From contig UBYX01000008.1 of the NCBI GenBank assembly GCA_900469955.1, positions 1 to 64,000 on the forward strand: a DNA stretch of 64,000 nt. The letters run 5' to 3'. Origin of the DNA: Hyphomicrobiales bacterium (GTDB lineage: Bacteria; Pseudomonadota; Alphaproteobacteria; Rhizobiales; Rhizobiaceae). Below, in pieces: positions 44,222 to 53,243 of the stretch (within the stretch, counting starts at the first letter, position 1; the number at the start of each line of letters is the position of its first letter). The position numbers and the translations under genes were made by a program. The notes beneath the pieces are model-generated. The model worked only from the letters and a program-made list of their open reading frames with translations. It did no database searches and was not told the origin of the DNA.

Positions 44222-44235
44222 TTGCGCTAGCGCAA
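44222..44235. promoter_or_regulatory. NnrR/FNR-type box in the nap / ubiD-ric-nnrS divergent spacer
   Basis: TTGCGCTAGCGCAA is a perfect 14-base palindrome of the TTGCG-N4-CGCAA form used by NnrR (NO-sensing FNR/Crp-family) regulators. On the minus strand a TAGTCT -10-like hexamer at 44195-44200 places the box centre within a base of -41.5, the ideal class II position for nap. On the + strand the same geometry would start the ubiD transcript near 44270. Confidence 0.7.
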
Positions 44236-44269
44236 AGACATGTCCTCGACGGCCCGGCAAATCTCACGC

Positions 44270-45784
44270 ATGAGAGCAGATGCCATCCCCCGCCGCTACG
44301 CGAGCCTTCAGGACTTCGTCAGCTTCCTTGAGCGGCGTGGCAGTCTCAAGCGCATCGCCCGCCCCGTTTCGCTGGTTCACGACATTACTGAGATCCACAG
44401 GCGCGTGCTTGCGGACCACGGGCCGGCACTGTTGTTCGAGCAACCCGTTGATGCGGCAGGCATAACGCAGACCATTCCGCTTCTGGCAAACCTCTTCGGT
44501 ACGCGCGAACGGATCGAATGGGGCCTTGGCTTGGAAGCCGGAGGACTCCCTCGGCTTGCCACCTTCCTTGGAAACCTGCGCGAGCCTAGGCCACCGAAAT
44601 CGATGCGCGACGCCTGGGAGAAACTGCCTCATTTGAAGGCTGCGCTGTCTATGAACGTCCGTCAGGTTTCGCGTGCGCCCTGCCAGCAGGTTATCAGGCA
44701 GGGCAGCGAGATCGACCTCGACCGACTGCCGATCCAATCCTGCTGGCCCGCAGAGCCAGCGCCCCTCATCACCTGGCCGCTTGTCATCACTCATGCACCC
44801 AACGACCCGAGTGATATCAACGTTGGCATATACCGCATGCAGAAGCTCGGAAGGGCTCGCCTGATCGTGCGTTGGCTGGCAAATCGAGGCGGTGCCCGGC
44901 ATCACCGCATGTGGCAAGCACTCGGCCAGGACATGCCGGTCGTCGTCGCGATCGGAGCCGACCCCGCGACGATCCTTGCCGCTGTCATGCCTCTTCCGGA
45001 CGGTATGAGCGAGCTGAGCTTTGCAGGTGTTCTGAAAGGCAGGAGGCAGGAAACGGCGACCGCGCTGACGGTCCCGCTTCCCGTTCCCGCGCAGGCCGAA
45101 ATCGTGTTGGAAGGGACGGTTTCTGCGACCGAGACGGCTGACGAGGGACCTTACGGCGACCATACGGGGTACTACAACGCCGTTGAGCCTTTTCCCGTGC
45201 TTACCCTTTCAGCCATCACCATGCGCCATCAGCCGATCTATCTGTCGACCTATACCGGCCGACCGCCGGATGAACCTTCCCGGCTCGGCGAGGCGATGAA
45301 CGATCTCTTTCTGCCGCTCATCAAGGGGCAGTTCCCGGAGATTGCTGACCTCTGGCTGCCCCCTGAAGCCTGTTCCTATCGCGCCATCGTCGTTTCGATC
45401 AACAAACGTTATGCGGGTCAGGCAAGGCGGATCATGATGGGATTGTGGTCGATCCTGCCGCAGTTCAGCTACACCAAGCTCATCATTGCCGTAGATCCCG
45501 ATATCGATGTCAGAAGTTGGCCGGACGTCATCTGGGCGCTTTCGACGCGCTTCGACGCCAGTCGCGATCTCCTCGTCATGGACAGAACGCCAATCGACTA
45601 CCTCGATTTCGCCTCTCCGGAACCTGGGCTCGGCGGCAAGCTCGGGCTCGACGCCACAGCCAAGATCGGCGCGGAGACCCACCGCGGATGGGGCGATGTG
45701 CTCTCGATGCCTCCAGAGGTGAGCGAGCGGGTCGATGCCCTGTGGGCGTCGCTTGGAATCGATGGAAATCGTCATGGCGAGTGA
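44270..45784 (+). CDS. ubiD: UbiD family prFMN-dependent decarboxylase
   Basis: 504 residues from the chosen ATG. The beginning RYASLQDFVSFLERRGSLKR, the INVGIYRMQ substrate/cofactor loop, RWLANRGGARHH and GPYGDHTGYYN are conserved in 4-hydroxy-3-polyprenylbenzoate decarboxylase UbiD, which uses prenylated FMN made by UbiX. The step belongs to ubiquinone biosynthesis. The position in an NO/low-oxygen-controlled operon with ric and nnrS suggests a supply of ubiquinone for nitrate respiration, which is an inference. A start 30 bases earlier is open but lies only four bases from the NnrR-type box. Another UbiD-family decarboxylation is possible. Confidence 0.85.
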   Translation: MRADAIPRRYASLQDFVSFLERRGSLKRIARPVSLVHDITEIHRRVLADHGPALLFEQPVDAAGITQTIPLLANLFGTRERIEWGLGLEAGGLPRLATFLGNLREPRPPKSMRDAWEKLPHLKAALSMNVRQVSRAPCQQVIRQGSEIDLDRLPIQSCWPAEPAPLITWPLVITHAPNDPSDINVGIYRMQKLGRARLIVRWLANRGGARHHRMWQALGQDMPVVVAIGADPATILAAVMPLPDGMSELSFAGVLKGRRQETATALTVPLPVPAQAEIVLEGTVSATETADEGPYGDHTGYYNAVEPFPVLTLSAITMRHQPIYLSTYTGRPPDEPSRLGEAMNDLFLPLIKGQFPEIADLWLPPEACSYRAIVVSINKRYAGQARRIMMGLWSILPQFSYTKLIIAVDPDIDVRSWPDVIWALSTRFDASRDLLVMDRTPIDYLDFASPEPGLGGKLGLDATAKIGAETHRGWGDVLSMPPEVSERVDALWASLGIDGNRHGE

Positions 45785-45858
45785 AAGAGCCATGGCGCGC
45801 TATCGACCTGCAACGGGCTGGAAACAACACCTAATCCAATCAATCGTAGGAGGATAAG

Positions 45859-46530
45859 ATGACCGACCTGACACTCAACCGAACTGTCGGCGCAATTGCA
45901 GCAGAGCTACCGGGAGCCGCGGAACTGTTCCGTCGCCATGACATCGGCTTCTGCTGCGGCGGCGATATCTCGCTTGCCGAAGCTGCCGGGAAAGCCGGTT
46001 TGTCCGCCGAAGCCCTGCTCGCCGATCTCAATGCGCTGGCGCAAGCGGCGGGCCGCGACGCGCCGGCTGAAACCGAAGAACTGATCTCTCACCTTCTGAG
46101 CCGGTACCATGCAACCCACCGCGAAGAACTCGCCTGGCTCATCCCGCTTGCCCAGAAAGTGGAACGCGTGCATGGAGGCCATCCTTCGGCTCCGGCCGGG
46201 CTTGCTGACGTTCTGGCCAAGCTTCGGGACGACCTCGAGGCTCACATGGCGCGGGAAGAGCAGATACTTTTCCCGGTAATGCGACGTGGCGGCGGCCCGA
46301 TGATCGCGCATCCCCTAGCCGAGATGCGGCATGAGCACGAGGACGAGATGGAGCATCTGAAAGCCATCGAGCATGTGACGCACGGGCTTTCGCTGCCCGT
46401 TGGCGCCTGCGGCTCCTGGACGGCTCTCTATACCGGATTGCGCAAATTTACCGACGATCTGGTCAATCACGTGCATCTCGAAAACGCGGTGCTGTTTCCT
46501 CGTTTCGAGAACGCGGCGTCGGCCGATTGA
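45859..46530 (+). CDS. ric: di-iron iron-sulfur-cluster repair protein (RIC/YtfE/ScdA/DnrN)
   Basis: 223 residues. The N-terminal ScdA_N domain has the HDIGFCCGGD motif. The C-terminal hemerythrin-like domain carries the di-iron ligands in YHATHREEL, HMAREEQILFP, MRHEHEDE and HVHLENAVLFP. It repairs iron-sulfur clusters damaged by nitric oxide and is typically induced by NO. GTAGGAGG precedes the ATG. It follows ubiD by about 75 bases and overlaps nnrS, completing an NO-response operon. Confidence 0.95.
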   Translation: MTDLTLNRTVGAIAAELPGAAELFRRHDIGFCCGGDISLAEAAGKAGLSAEALLADLNALAQAAGRDAPAETEELISHLLSRYHATHREELAWLIPLAQKVERVHGGHPSAPAGLADVLAKLRDDLEAHMAREEQILFPVMRRGGGPMIAHPLAEMRHEHEDEMEHLKAIEHVTHGLSLPVGACGSWTALYTGLRKFTDDLVNHVHLENAVLFPRFENAASAD

Positions 46531-47720
46531 CCACCTGTTCTTCGGATGGCATCTGGCGATCCTTGTGGGCTGCACCGCACCGTCCGTTGTTTTTCCTGGC
46601 GGGTCTTTGGGCGCTTGTGGCGCCCGGTGTCTGGCTGTTTCCGGAAAGTCTCGCGCCGGATCGGGTCAGATGGCACCGGAACGAGCTGTTGTTCGGGATG
46701 GGTGGTGCGGCGGTGGGGGGTTATCTGCTCACCGCCCTGCCCGCGTGGACAAAACGCAGGCCGATATCGCCGGCTATCTCGAAGCTCGTCACTGTCCTCT
46801 GGCTTGCTGCACGCTTCGTTCCTCCTTTCAACGTCCTGCCCCTTCCGGTCCGCGCGGCTGGAGGCAGTGCCTATTTCTTCGGTTTGGCCCTGATCCTCGG
46901 ATATCACCTTGTATTGACCAAAGCCTGGGACAAGCTATGGACCGTTTTGGCAACCGCCGCACTCGGAACAGCCGCTGCGCTGTCGTTTTCAGACCAAGGA
47001 TCTTGGGTGGATCTGGGAGGGATAACCGGCAGCCCCCTGCTGTTCGTCACGATCGTCATCATCGTGGGCGGCCGGGCTGTACCTGCGTTCACGCGCCATT
47101 GGCTTAAACGGACGGGCGATATGGCGCGTGAGCGGGACCGGCCCTGGCTTTTTTGGGTAGCAATTGCCGTTGTCCCGGCGGCTGCTCTTCTCGGTGGTAC
47201 TGAACACAGTACAGCCGCGGGCTCCCTGCTCACCGTGGCGGCATTGCTACTGTTTGCGCGGACGGCAGGGTGGTCCGGCTACAAGACCTTTCGCTATCCT
47301 GCATTGCTTATGCTGCATATCGCGTGGATGTGGACACCTGCTGCCTTGCTGGTCACCGGTACATCGCTCGTCGACCCGCACTGGCTACCATTGAAGGACG
47401 CGGTTCATGCCATCACCATGGGCGCCATGGGAAGCATGATGATGGCCATCATGCTGAGGACCGCGATGATCCGGAAGGGGCGCCAACTCGTTCTCAGTCC
47501 GGCGATGGCGACCGCGTTCTCCCTCGTCTGCCTGTCGACCTTCCTCAGAACCCACAGATCTTGGATCCCCGGCGGACCTGTCGATCCCCTTGCCTTGGCA
47601 GCCTTCTGCTGGATGACGGGCTGGGCACTTTTCCTATGGTGCTATCTGCCTGCGTTGGAAGGGCCAGTGCGCAGACCAGTCCTCAGTTCCGGGCTGGAAG
47701 CAAACACCGATCGGACTTGA
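46527..47720 (+). CDS. nnrS: NnrS family heme-copper membrane protein
   Basis: 397 residues with about twelve membrane helices (for example RPLFFLAGLWALVAPGVWLF, GGAAVGGYLLTALPAW, MGAMGSMMMAIMLRTAMI). NnrS is a polytopic heme/copper protein that protects against nitrosative stress in denitrifiers. The GNxL-type T/S-rich loops with HAITMGAMG match the family. The start is a TTG overlapping the ric stop (TTGA), so translation is coupled. Confidence 0.92.
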   Translation: MTTCSSDGIWRSLWAAPHRPLFFLAGLWALVAPGVWLFPESLAPDRVRWHRNELLFGMGGAAVGGYLLTALPAWTKRRPISPAISKLVTVLWLAARFVPPFNVLPLPVRAAGGSAYFFGLALILGYHLVLTKAWDKLWTVLATAALGTAAALSFSDQGSWVDLGGITGSPLLFVTIVIIVGGRAVPAFTRHWLKRTGDMARERDRPWLFWVAIAVVPAAALLGGTEHSTAAGSLLTVAALLLFARTAGWSGYKTFRYPALLMLHIAWMWTPAALLVTGTSLVDPHWLPLKDAVHAITMGAMGSMMMAIMLRTAMIRKGRQLVLSPAMATAFSLVCLSTFLRTHRSWIPGGPVDPLALAAFCWMTGWALFLWCYLPALEGPVRRPVLSSGLEANTDRT

Positions 47721-47866
47721 GAAGCCCAAGGCATCGGCAGCTGACCATCATCCCTCTGCAGTTTTTTTTAGTTTTGAGATGTGGCAGCCTCCGGGAAAGG
47801 CAGGAGCGGACATCGGCCTCCCTGTCTCCTCACCGACGAGCTCCATGAACGGGACGAGTGGAAATA

Positions 47867-48865
47867 ATGGCTTACCAAAACGCAGCGTCGGCCGATGGCG
47901 AGCCCTTTGCCGACGAGCAGCACTTCGACATCCTCGTGCTGCCGGAGACAAACTTGATCTTGGTCGCCTCGGTCATCGAACCCCTTCGTGCTGCCAACCG
48001 GATTTCGGGCCGCGAGCTTTACCGCTGGACGCTCTTCTCGCCCGATGGACGTTCGATCGACACGAAGGCCGGTATCCCCATCCCCGTCGCAGCTCCTTTC
48101 CGTCCTGCGCGCGAGACAGATCCGCTCTTTGTGCTTTCAAGCTACAACTGGAAGAAAAGCACCACGCGGGAGCTGAAATTCCTCCTCTCGCAAACGGCGC
48201 GCCATCGCATCTTGATCGCCGGCATCGAGGCGGGTTCATTCGTTCTGGCGGAGACCAGCCTGCTCGACGGTTGTTCCGCTACGACTCACTGGGAAGACTT
48301 CGAAGATTTTTCCGCCGCCTATCCGCAGGTGAACATGATACGGGAGCGCTTCGTCATCGACGGCAAACGTGTCACCACCGGCGGATCGCTGCCGACCTTG
48401 GATTTGATGCTGGAGCTGATCCGCCGCTCACATGGCTACTCGCTGGCGCTCGAAGTATCGCGTCTCTTCATCTATGAGCAGGAGCGTATCCGCGGCGACC
48501 TCCTCCAGATGCCGGCGATTGGCAACATGCGTATCATCGACAGCCGCGTGCAGGCCGCTATCAGACTGATGGAAGAAACAGTGGAGGCGCCGCTTCCGCT
48601 GTCGCGACTGGCAAGGCGCGCGGGTGTGAGTTCTCGGCATTTGCAAGACATTTTCCGAGGCACGATGGGTGTCGCACCGCGTGAGCATTATCTTGCACTC
48701 AGGTTGAACGCCGCCCGCCGGAAGGTCATCGAAACACGCGCCACTTTCGCAGATATCGCCGCGGCGACCGGTTTCAATTCCGCCTCGGCTTTTTCACGCT
48801 GCTATCGTGCCCACTACCGCGAAAGCCCGAGCGACACCCGCCGCAGGCTTAAGGCAAGGATCTGA
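47867..48865 (+). CDS. GlxA family AraC-type regulator with DJ-1/PfpI-like domain
   Basis: 332 residues. The N-terminal class I glutamine-amidotransferase-like domain (FDILVLPETNLILVASVIEP; IAGIEAGSFVLAETSLLDG) is followed by two C-terminal AraC helix-turn-helix motifs (LPLSRLARRAGVSSRHLQDI, ATFADIAAATGFNSASAFSR). Proteins of exactly this architecture (CdhR, GbdR) control carnitine and betaine catabolism in Pseudomonas, so this could govern the carnitine locus about 11 kb away. That is an inference, since the adjacent genes are unrelated. The ATG follows GAGTGGAAATA. Confidence 0.88.
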   Translation: MAYQNAASADGEPFADEQHFDILVLPETNLILVASVIEPLRAANRISGRELYRWTLFSPDGRSIDTKAGIPIPVAAPFRPARETDPLFVLSSYNWKKSTTRELKFLLSQTARHRILIAGIEAGSFVLAETSLLDGCSATTHWEDFEDFSAAYPQVNMIRERFVIDGKRVTTGGSLPTLDLMLELIRRSHGYSLALEVSRLFIYEQERIRGDLLQMPAIGNMRIIDSRVQAAIRLMEETVEAPLPLSRLARRAGVSSRHLQDIFRGTMGVAPREHYLALRLNAARRKVIETRATFADIAAATGFNSASAFSRCYRAHYRESPSDTRRRLKARI

Positions 48866-48868
48866 CGG

Positions 48869-49027
48869 TCACTTCTTCAAGATCACCCAGAGCGCATGCA
48901 CGATGCCGGGCAGCCAACCGAGCAAGGTCAGCAGGATGTTCAGCCAAAAATGCAGGCCTAGACCGACCTGCAGAAACACGCCGAGCGGCGGAAGGATGAA
49001 AGCAAGCAGAATGCGGATGATGTCCAA
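48869..49027 (-). CDS. YqaE/Pmp3 family membrane protein
   Basis: 52 residues, two membrane helices: IIRILLAFILPPLGVFLQVG and FWLNILLTLLGWLPGIVHAL. This is the highly conserved Pmp3/UPF0057 proteolipid linked to salt and membrane-potential stress. A TTG start is chosen (MDIIRILLAF) because GGAGG lies seven bases upstream and the family begins there; the longer frame adds unrelated residues. It converges on the GlxA gene with only a few bases between. Confidence 0.88.
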   Translation of the reverse strand: MDIIRILLAFILPPLGVFLQVGLGLHFWLNILLTLLGWLPGIVHALWVILKK

Positions 49028-49189
49028 GAGGGTTCCTCCGAAATGAAATCCTGCGGACAACGTTCCTTGCGGTGGAAGGTTTCAGCCGATCGCAGTGTCG
49101 CCAACACTATGGAACATGCTTGTGCACTTTCCGTTTCTCCGCTACCCCAGATATATAACCATTTCAGCAAGAAGGATCACCACGCAGTG

Positions 49190-49681
49190 ATGGCTGAAGA
49201 TCTGCAGACCAAGGACGCGAGCTCCGCCGCATGGAAAATGCAGCATCCCCGCGCCATCTATTTCCTCAATCAGACGAGCCACGCGGTGCGAAGCCGGTTC
49301 GAAATGGCGCTTGCTCCACTGCAGATAACCCCGATTCAGTATACCGTCCTCAGCGTCATCGGAGCGCGCGACGGTCTGTCCTCAGCCGAACTTTCCCGCC
49401 GCTTCTTCGTCACGCCGCAGACGATGAATGAACTGATTGCAGGTCTGCAGCGGCGCAAACTCATCGTGCGCAAGGAAGATCCGGGCAACCGCCGGATACT
49501 CCGAATGAGCCTGACCGGGGAGGGCAAGCGGATGGTCGCGGCATGTGACACCGCGGCCGATGCAATCGAACGCGATGTCTTCTCCTTTCTTCCGCAGGAA
49601 ACCTACGAGCAGTTCCGCGATCTCTGCCGGCTGATCGCCCGCAACCTACGTGAGCGCGACGAGGTACCAAAGCCGGAATGA
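49190..49681 (+). CDS. MarR family transcriptional regulator
   Basis: 163 residues, winged-helix regulator: ITPIQYTVLSVIGARDGLSS, AELSRRFFVTPQTMNELIAG (recognition helix) and a wing with EDPGNRRILRMSLTGEG. The start is placed at MAEDLQTKD, after AGAAGGA, because upstream codons have no family character. It lies next to the convergent cupin-SDR-aldehyde dehydrogenase-Liv operon and may repress it, although a divergent AraC gene sits at the operon's other end. Confidence 0.88.
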   Translation: MAEDLQTKDASSAAWKMQHPRAIYFLNQTSHAVRSRFEMALAPLQITPIQYTVLSVIGARDGLSSAELSRRFFVTPQTMNELIAGLQRRKLIVRKEDPGNRRILRMSLTGEGKRMVAACDTAADAIERDVFSFLPQETYEQFRDLCRLIARNLRERDEVPKPE

Positions 49682-49719
49682 CGAATGCCGCAGCTTAAAC
49701 GCTTTGAAAGCTGGACTGC

Positions 49720-50253
49720 TTACCGAAACAACCTCTCGACATAGCCGGCGCCGATGCCCACCTTCTCGTAGTGGTCGCGACAGAGGGCGATGTAGTTGTG
49801 AACATCGAAGAACCCATTCGGTTCGCCTTGTTCGTCCAGCCAAATCAGCGGACCTTTGACCTGGAAAAATACCTTCATGGGCTGTTCGTGCTCATAAGCC
49901 ACGAGTGTGTGCCCTTCACCAGGCGTCTCGTATACGAAATCGCCCGCGGTTGCCGTCCAGTCATGCTCCAGATAGCCCCACTTGCCGGAGATGGTGTAGG
50001 CGAATACCTCGTGCGGATGGTAATGACGGTTCACCAGCCCTGCTTTCTTGGCCATCAGAATATCGCACCATTTGTTCTGCGTCGGCGAGATCCATAAGGG
50101 CCGAGAAGAGACGGTGTCCGTGAAGGGCACATAGTAACGCTCGTCTTCGGTGGGAGCATTGTTGACATAGACCTCCGGCAGCGCGTCCGGTTGAAATACC
50201 TTGGTGAGCGGTGCAAGATCCTTCCAGAATTCCGTAGTCGCGAGTTCAGGCAT
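49720..50253 (-). CDS. cupin dioxygenase, 2,4'-dihydroxyacetophenone dioxygenase-like
   Basis: 177 residues, a single cupin barrel. Metal ligands are visible in NRHYHPHEVFAY (H-x-H-x-E-like) and in EGHTLVAYE (late histidine). The layout matches 2,4'-dihydroxyacetophenone dioxygenase, which cleaves the side-chain C-C bond of a hydroxylated acetophenone, but other cupin oxygenases look alike. It is the last gene of the Liv-ALDH-SDR operon, 24 bases after the SDR gene. Confidence 0.8.
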   Translation of the reverse strand: MPELATTEFWKDLAPLTKVFQPDALPEVYVNNAPTEDERYYVPFTDTVSSRPLWISPTQNKWCDILMAKKAGLVNRHYHPHEVFAYTISGKWGYLEHDWTATAGDFVYETPGEGHTLVAYEHEQPMKVFFQVKGPLIWLDEQGEPNGFFDVHNYIALCRDHYEKVGIGAGYVERLFR

Positions 50254-50277
50254 GGTTTCCTCCTGTTTGGTTGGTCT

Positions 50278-51051
50278 TCAGACGCTCATGCCGCCATCGA
50301 CCATCAGCGTCGTGCCGGTGACGAAACTCGATTGGTCGGAAGCGAGATAGAGAAGCGAGCGGGCAATCTCGTCAGGCGTGCCATGGCGACCAAGCGGGAT
50401 CATGGCGTTGAAGAATTCCGTCCCGTCGCGCCCGATCACCTCACCCAAGCCCTTTTCGACATCCTGTTGAAAGGAATTGTCGATCGGGCCAGGATGGATG
50501 GAATTGACGCGAATTCGTCGAGGCGCGAGCTCCTTGGCGAGGCAGCGCATCAAGCCCACCTGGGCGTGTTTGGCGGTGATATAGGCGTAGACGCCCGGAT
50601 CACCGCGAAACGCGGCGACCGACGAGGTTATGACAATCGATCCCCCGTCGTTCATTTCCGGAACCGCGTATTTTGCCGCAAGGAAAGCCCCCTTCACATG
50701 CACTTCCTGGACGCGATCGAAAACGTCCTCCGGATAATCGTCAATCGGAGCAACCCGGCCGAAATTGCCGGCGTTGGAGACAAGCACGTCAATCGGCCCA
50801 AAACGCGTAACGGTTTTTGCGACATAAAGTGCGGCATCCGCTGGCCGCGAGACGTCGCCAGCGACGAGTTCGATCCTGTCTTGCGGAAGACCTTCAGCCG
50901 CCTGTTCCAATCTCTGCATGGAAAGATCGACAAGGGTGACCTTGGCGCCTTCTTTCAAAAACAGTCTGGCGGCGGCTAACCCGAGGCTGCCTGCTCCACC
51001 GGTGATGACGCAGGTCTTGCCTTGCAATATCGGCAAAGCGGCCTCCGCCAT
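50278..51051 (-). CDS. short-chain dehydrogenase/reductase
   Basis: 257 residues, classical SDR. The NAD(P) site is TGGAGSLGLAAARLF, the NNAG motif reads VSNAGNFG, the active site contains serine in VITSSVAAFRG and Y-x-x-x-K in YAYITAKHA, and VDGGMSV ends the protein. Asp38 in LVDLSMQ suggests NAD preference. It would oxidise an alcohol or reduce a ketone of the compound handled by the operon. The start overlaps the stop of the aldehyde dehydrogenase gene by one base. Confidence 0.9.
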   Translation of the reverse strand: MAEAALPILQGKTCVITGGAGSLGLAAARLFLKEGAKVTLVDLSMQRLEQAAEGLPQDRIELVAGDVSRPADAALYVAKTVTRFGPIDVLVSNAGNFGRVAPIDDYPEDVFDRVQEVHVKGAFLAAKYAVPEMNDGGSIVITSSVAAFRGDPGVYAYITAKHAQVGLMRCLAKELAPRRIRVNSIHPGPIDNSFQQDVEKGLGEVIGRDGTEFFNAMIPLGRHGTPDEIARSLLYLASDQSSFVTGTTLMVDGGMSV

Positions 51052-52502
51052 CAAATCGGGTAATGGATGTGACCGTCTTGCACGGTGATCCACCGCAATT
51101 CGGTAAATTCCGCAATGCCGGCCTTGCCCCCGAAGCGGCCGTAACCGGAATCCTTGACGCCGCCGAACGGCATTTGCGCCTCGTCGTGGACAGTCGGACC
51201 ATTGACATGGCAAATGCCGGATTCGATACGGCGTGCTACGTTCATGGCGCGGTTGACGTCGCGGCCGAAGACAGCGGCGGAGAGCCCATATTCCGTGTCG
51301 TTTGCCACCCGTACCGCCTCGTCTACCGATCCGACCCGAACAACCGAAGCAACCGGACCGAAGCTTTCCTCGCCATAGATGCGCATGGCGGGCGTCACAC
51401 GGTCGAGCAGCGTCGCATCCATGATGGTGCCTTCGATATTTCCGCCGGCGGCCAATACAGCCCCCTTGGAAACAGCATCATGCACCAGCGCTTCCACGCG
51501 TTGCGCGGCGCGAAGGTCGACCAGGGAACCGAGGGGGGAATCGCTGCGGCGCGGATCTCCCGCTTTCAGCGTCCGCACCTTGGCGGCCATGGCCTCGACG
51601 AAGACGTCAGCGATCTTTTCGTCAACCACCAGCTTCTCGGTCGACATGCAGATCTGGCCCTGATTCATATAGGCCCCGAAGGCGGCCGCTGCCACCGCCT
51701 CGTCGATATCCGCGTCGTCCAGAACAACGAAGGGGGCCTTGCCGCCGAGTTCCAACAGCGCTGGTTTGAGATAACGGCCGGCGGTCTCGGCGATAATGCG
51801 GCCGACCCGTGTGGAACCGGTGAAATTGATCCGGCGCACGGCGGGATGAGCAATCAGGGCCTCGACGATCTCGCCGGCATCGTCGGGTGCGTTGGAGATG
51901 GCGTTGAGCACACCTTCCGGCAAGCCGGCCTCGTGCAGTGCGTCGACGATCAGCCGATGCGTCCTTGGGCAGATTTCCGAGGTTTTCATGACGACCGTGT
52001 TGCCGCAGGCCAACGGCATGGCGATCGAACGCACACCCAGGATGACCGGGGCGTTCCAGGGCGCCATGGAGAGCACAACTCCGGCCGGTTGGCGCACGGC
52101 CATTGCAAGACTGCCGGGCCGGTTCGAAGGAATGACCTCACCGGTAATTTGCGTCGTCATGGCCGCTGCCTCCCGCAGCATATCGGCGGCCAGCATGACG
52201 TTGAACATTGCCCAGCCTGCAGTCGCACCGGTTTCCGCGGCCATGGCCGCGACGAAATCCTGTGCCCGCTCCTGCAGCTTGTCGGCGGCGGCGTTAAGGA
52301 TCCGGCGGCGCTGACCAGGACCGATGGCTGCCCAGGCGGGAAATGCCTTTGCGGCTGCATTGGCCGCCTGGCGGGCATCGTCCACGCTCGCAGCCGCAAC
52401 TGTCGAGGCCACTTCACCAGAAATCGGATTGAGCCGGTCGAACCGACGGCCTCCGGTCGCTTCCACTTCTGCGTTATTGATCTTCAGGCCTAACATATCC
52501 AT
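51051..52502 (-). CDS. aromatic-type aldehyde dehydrogenase
   Basis: 483 residues. The catalytic cysteine is in NQGQICMSTEK, the general base glutamate in LELGGKAPF, and the NAD site in INFTGSTRVG. Overall it is closest to the vanillin/benzaldehyde/salicylaldehyde dehydrogenase branch (MAPWNAPVILGVRSIAMPLA is typical). It would turn an aromatic aldehyde into an acid. AAGGAGAAATCC precedes the ATG. It lies between livF and the SDR gene. Confidence 0.88.
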   Translation of the reverse strand: MDMLGLKINNAEVEATGGRRFDRLNPISGEVASTVAAASVDDARQAANAAAKAFPAWAAIGPGQRRRILNAAADKLQERAQDFVAAMAAETGATAGWAMFNVMLAADMLREAAAMTTQITGEVIPSNRPGSLAMAVRQPAGVVLSMAPWNAPVILGVRSIAMPLACGNTVVMKTSEICPRTHRLIVDALHEAGLPEGVLNAISNAPDDAGEIVEALIAHPAVRRINFTGSTRVGRIIAETAGRYLKPALLELGGKAPFVVLDDADIDEAVAAAAFGAYMNQGQICMSTEKLVVDEKIADVFVEAMAAKVRTLKAGDPRRSDSPLGSLVDLRAAQRVEALVHDAVSKGAVLAAGGNIEGTIMDATLLDRVTPAMRIYGEESFGPVASVVRVGSVDEAVRVANDTEYGLSAAVFGRDVNRAMNVARRIESGICHVNGPTVHDEAQMPFGGVKDSGYGRFGGKAGIAEFTELRWITVQDGHIHYPI

Positions 52503-52529
52503 GGATTTCTCCTTTTCTCGAAAATGAAA

Positions 52530-53243
52530 TCAGTGCGGCGCGCCAAGGAAGGCGCGCTGGACGGCTGCATCTCCCATGAGCGCCGACGCGGTGTTCTCGC
52601 CGTTGATGCGGCCGGCTTCGGCCAGATAACCACGGTCGGCTATCGACAAGCTCATTTTCACGTTCTGCTCCACGATCAAAAGCGCCAGACCCCGCTCGCG
52701 GATGCGCCCCAGGCTTTTGAACAGCTCGCCGACAATCAGCGGAGCGAGCCCGAGGCTCGGTTCGTCCAGCATCAGAAGCTCCGGCTTTGACATCAGCGCA
52801 CGTCCGATTGCCACCATTTGCTGTTCGCCCCCCGACATGGTGTTGACGTATTGTGCGCGGCGTTCCTTCAACTTGGGAAAGAGGTCGTAGACGAATTCCC
52901 TGCTATCCTTTGCATCCGCGCGGGCACGTCGGGCATAGGCGCCAAGCGCCAGGTTCTCCTCGACAGTCAGATCTCCGAAGACACCCCTTCCCTCCGGCAC
53001 CAGGGCAATGCCGGTCTCTACCACCTGGTGTGCCGGTCTGCCGGTGATGACCCTTCCATCGAAGGACACGATTGCGCCTTCGTCCGGTTTCGTCAGACCC
53101 GCTATGGACTTGAGGAGCGAAGACTTGCCCGCGCCATTGGCGCCAAGAATAACGACCGTCTCGCCTTTGCCGACCCGGATCGAAACCCGGTTCAGCGCGA
53201 CGTGGCGCCCGTAATGGAGGGAAAGATCGGCCACTTCAAGCAT
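52530..53243 (-). CDS. branched-chain-type ABC transporter ATPase LivF
   Basis: 237 residues. Walker A is GANGAGKSS, the signature is MSGGEQQM and Walker B LLMLDEPSLGL. With the LivG-like ATPase it powers uptake by the LivH/LivM-type permease pair. It overlaps the preceding ATPase gene by eight bases. The start MLEVADLSLHYG is the usual LivF beginning. Confidence 0.92.
   Translation of the reverse strand: MLEVADLSLHYGRHVALNRVSIRVGKGETVVILGANGAGKSSLLKSIAGLTKPDEGAIVSFDGRVITGRPAHQVVETGIALVPEGRGVFGDLTVEENLALGAYARRARADAKDSREFVYDLFPKLKERRAQYVNTMSGGEQQMVAIGRALMSKPELLMLDEPSLGLAPLIVGELFKSLGRIRERGLALLIVEQNVKMSLSIADRGYLAEAGRINGENTASALMGDAAVQRAFLGAPH

Noticed and set aside
51063..52493. 476-codon open frame on the + strand
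   Set aside because: Antisense to the aldehyde dehydrogenase gene, histidine/glycine-rich, no domain.
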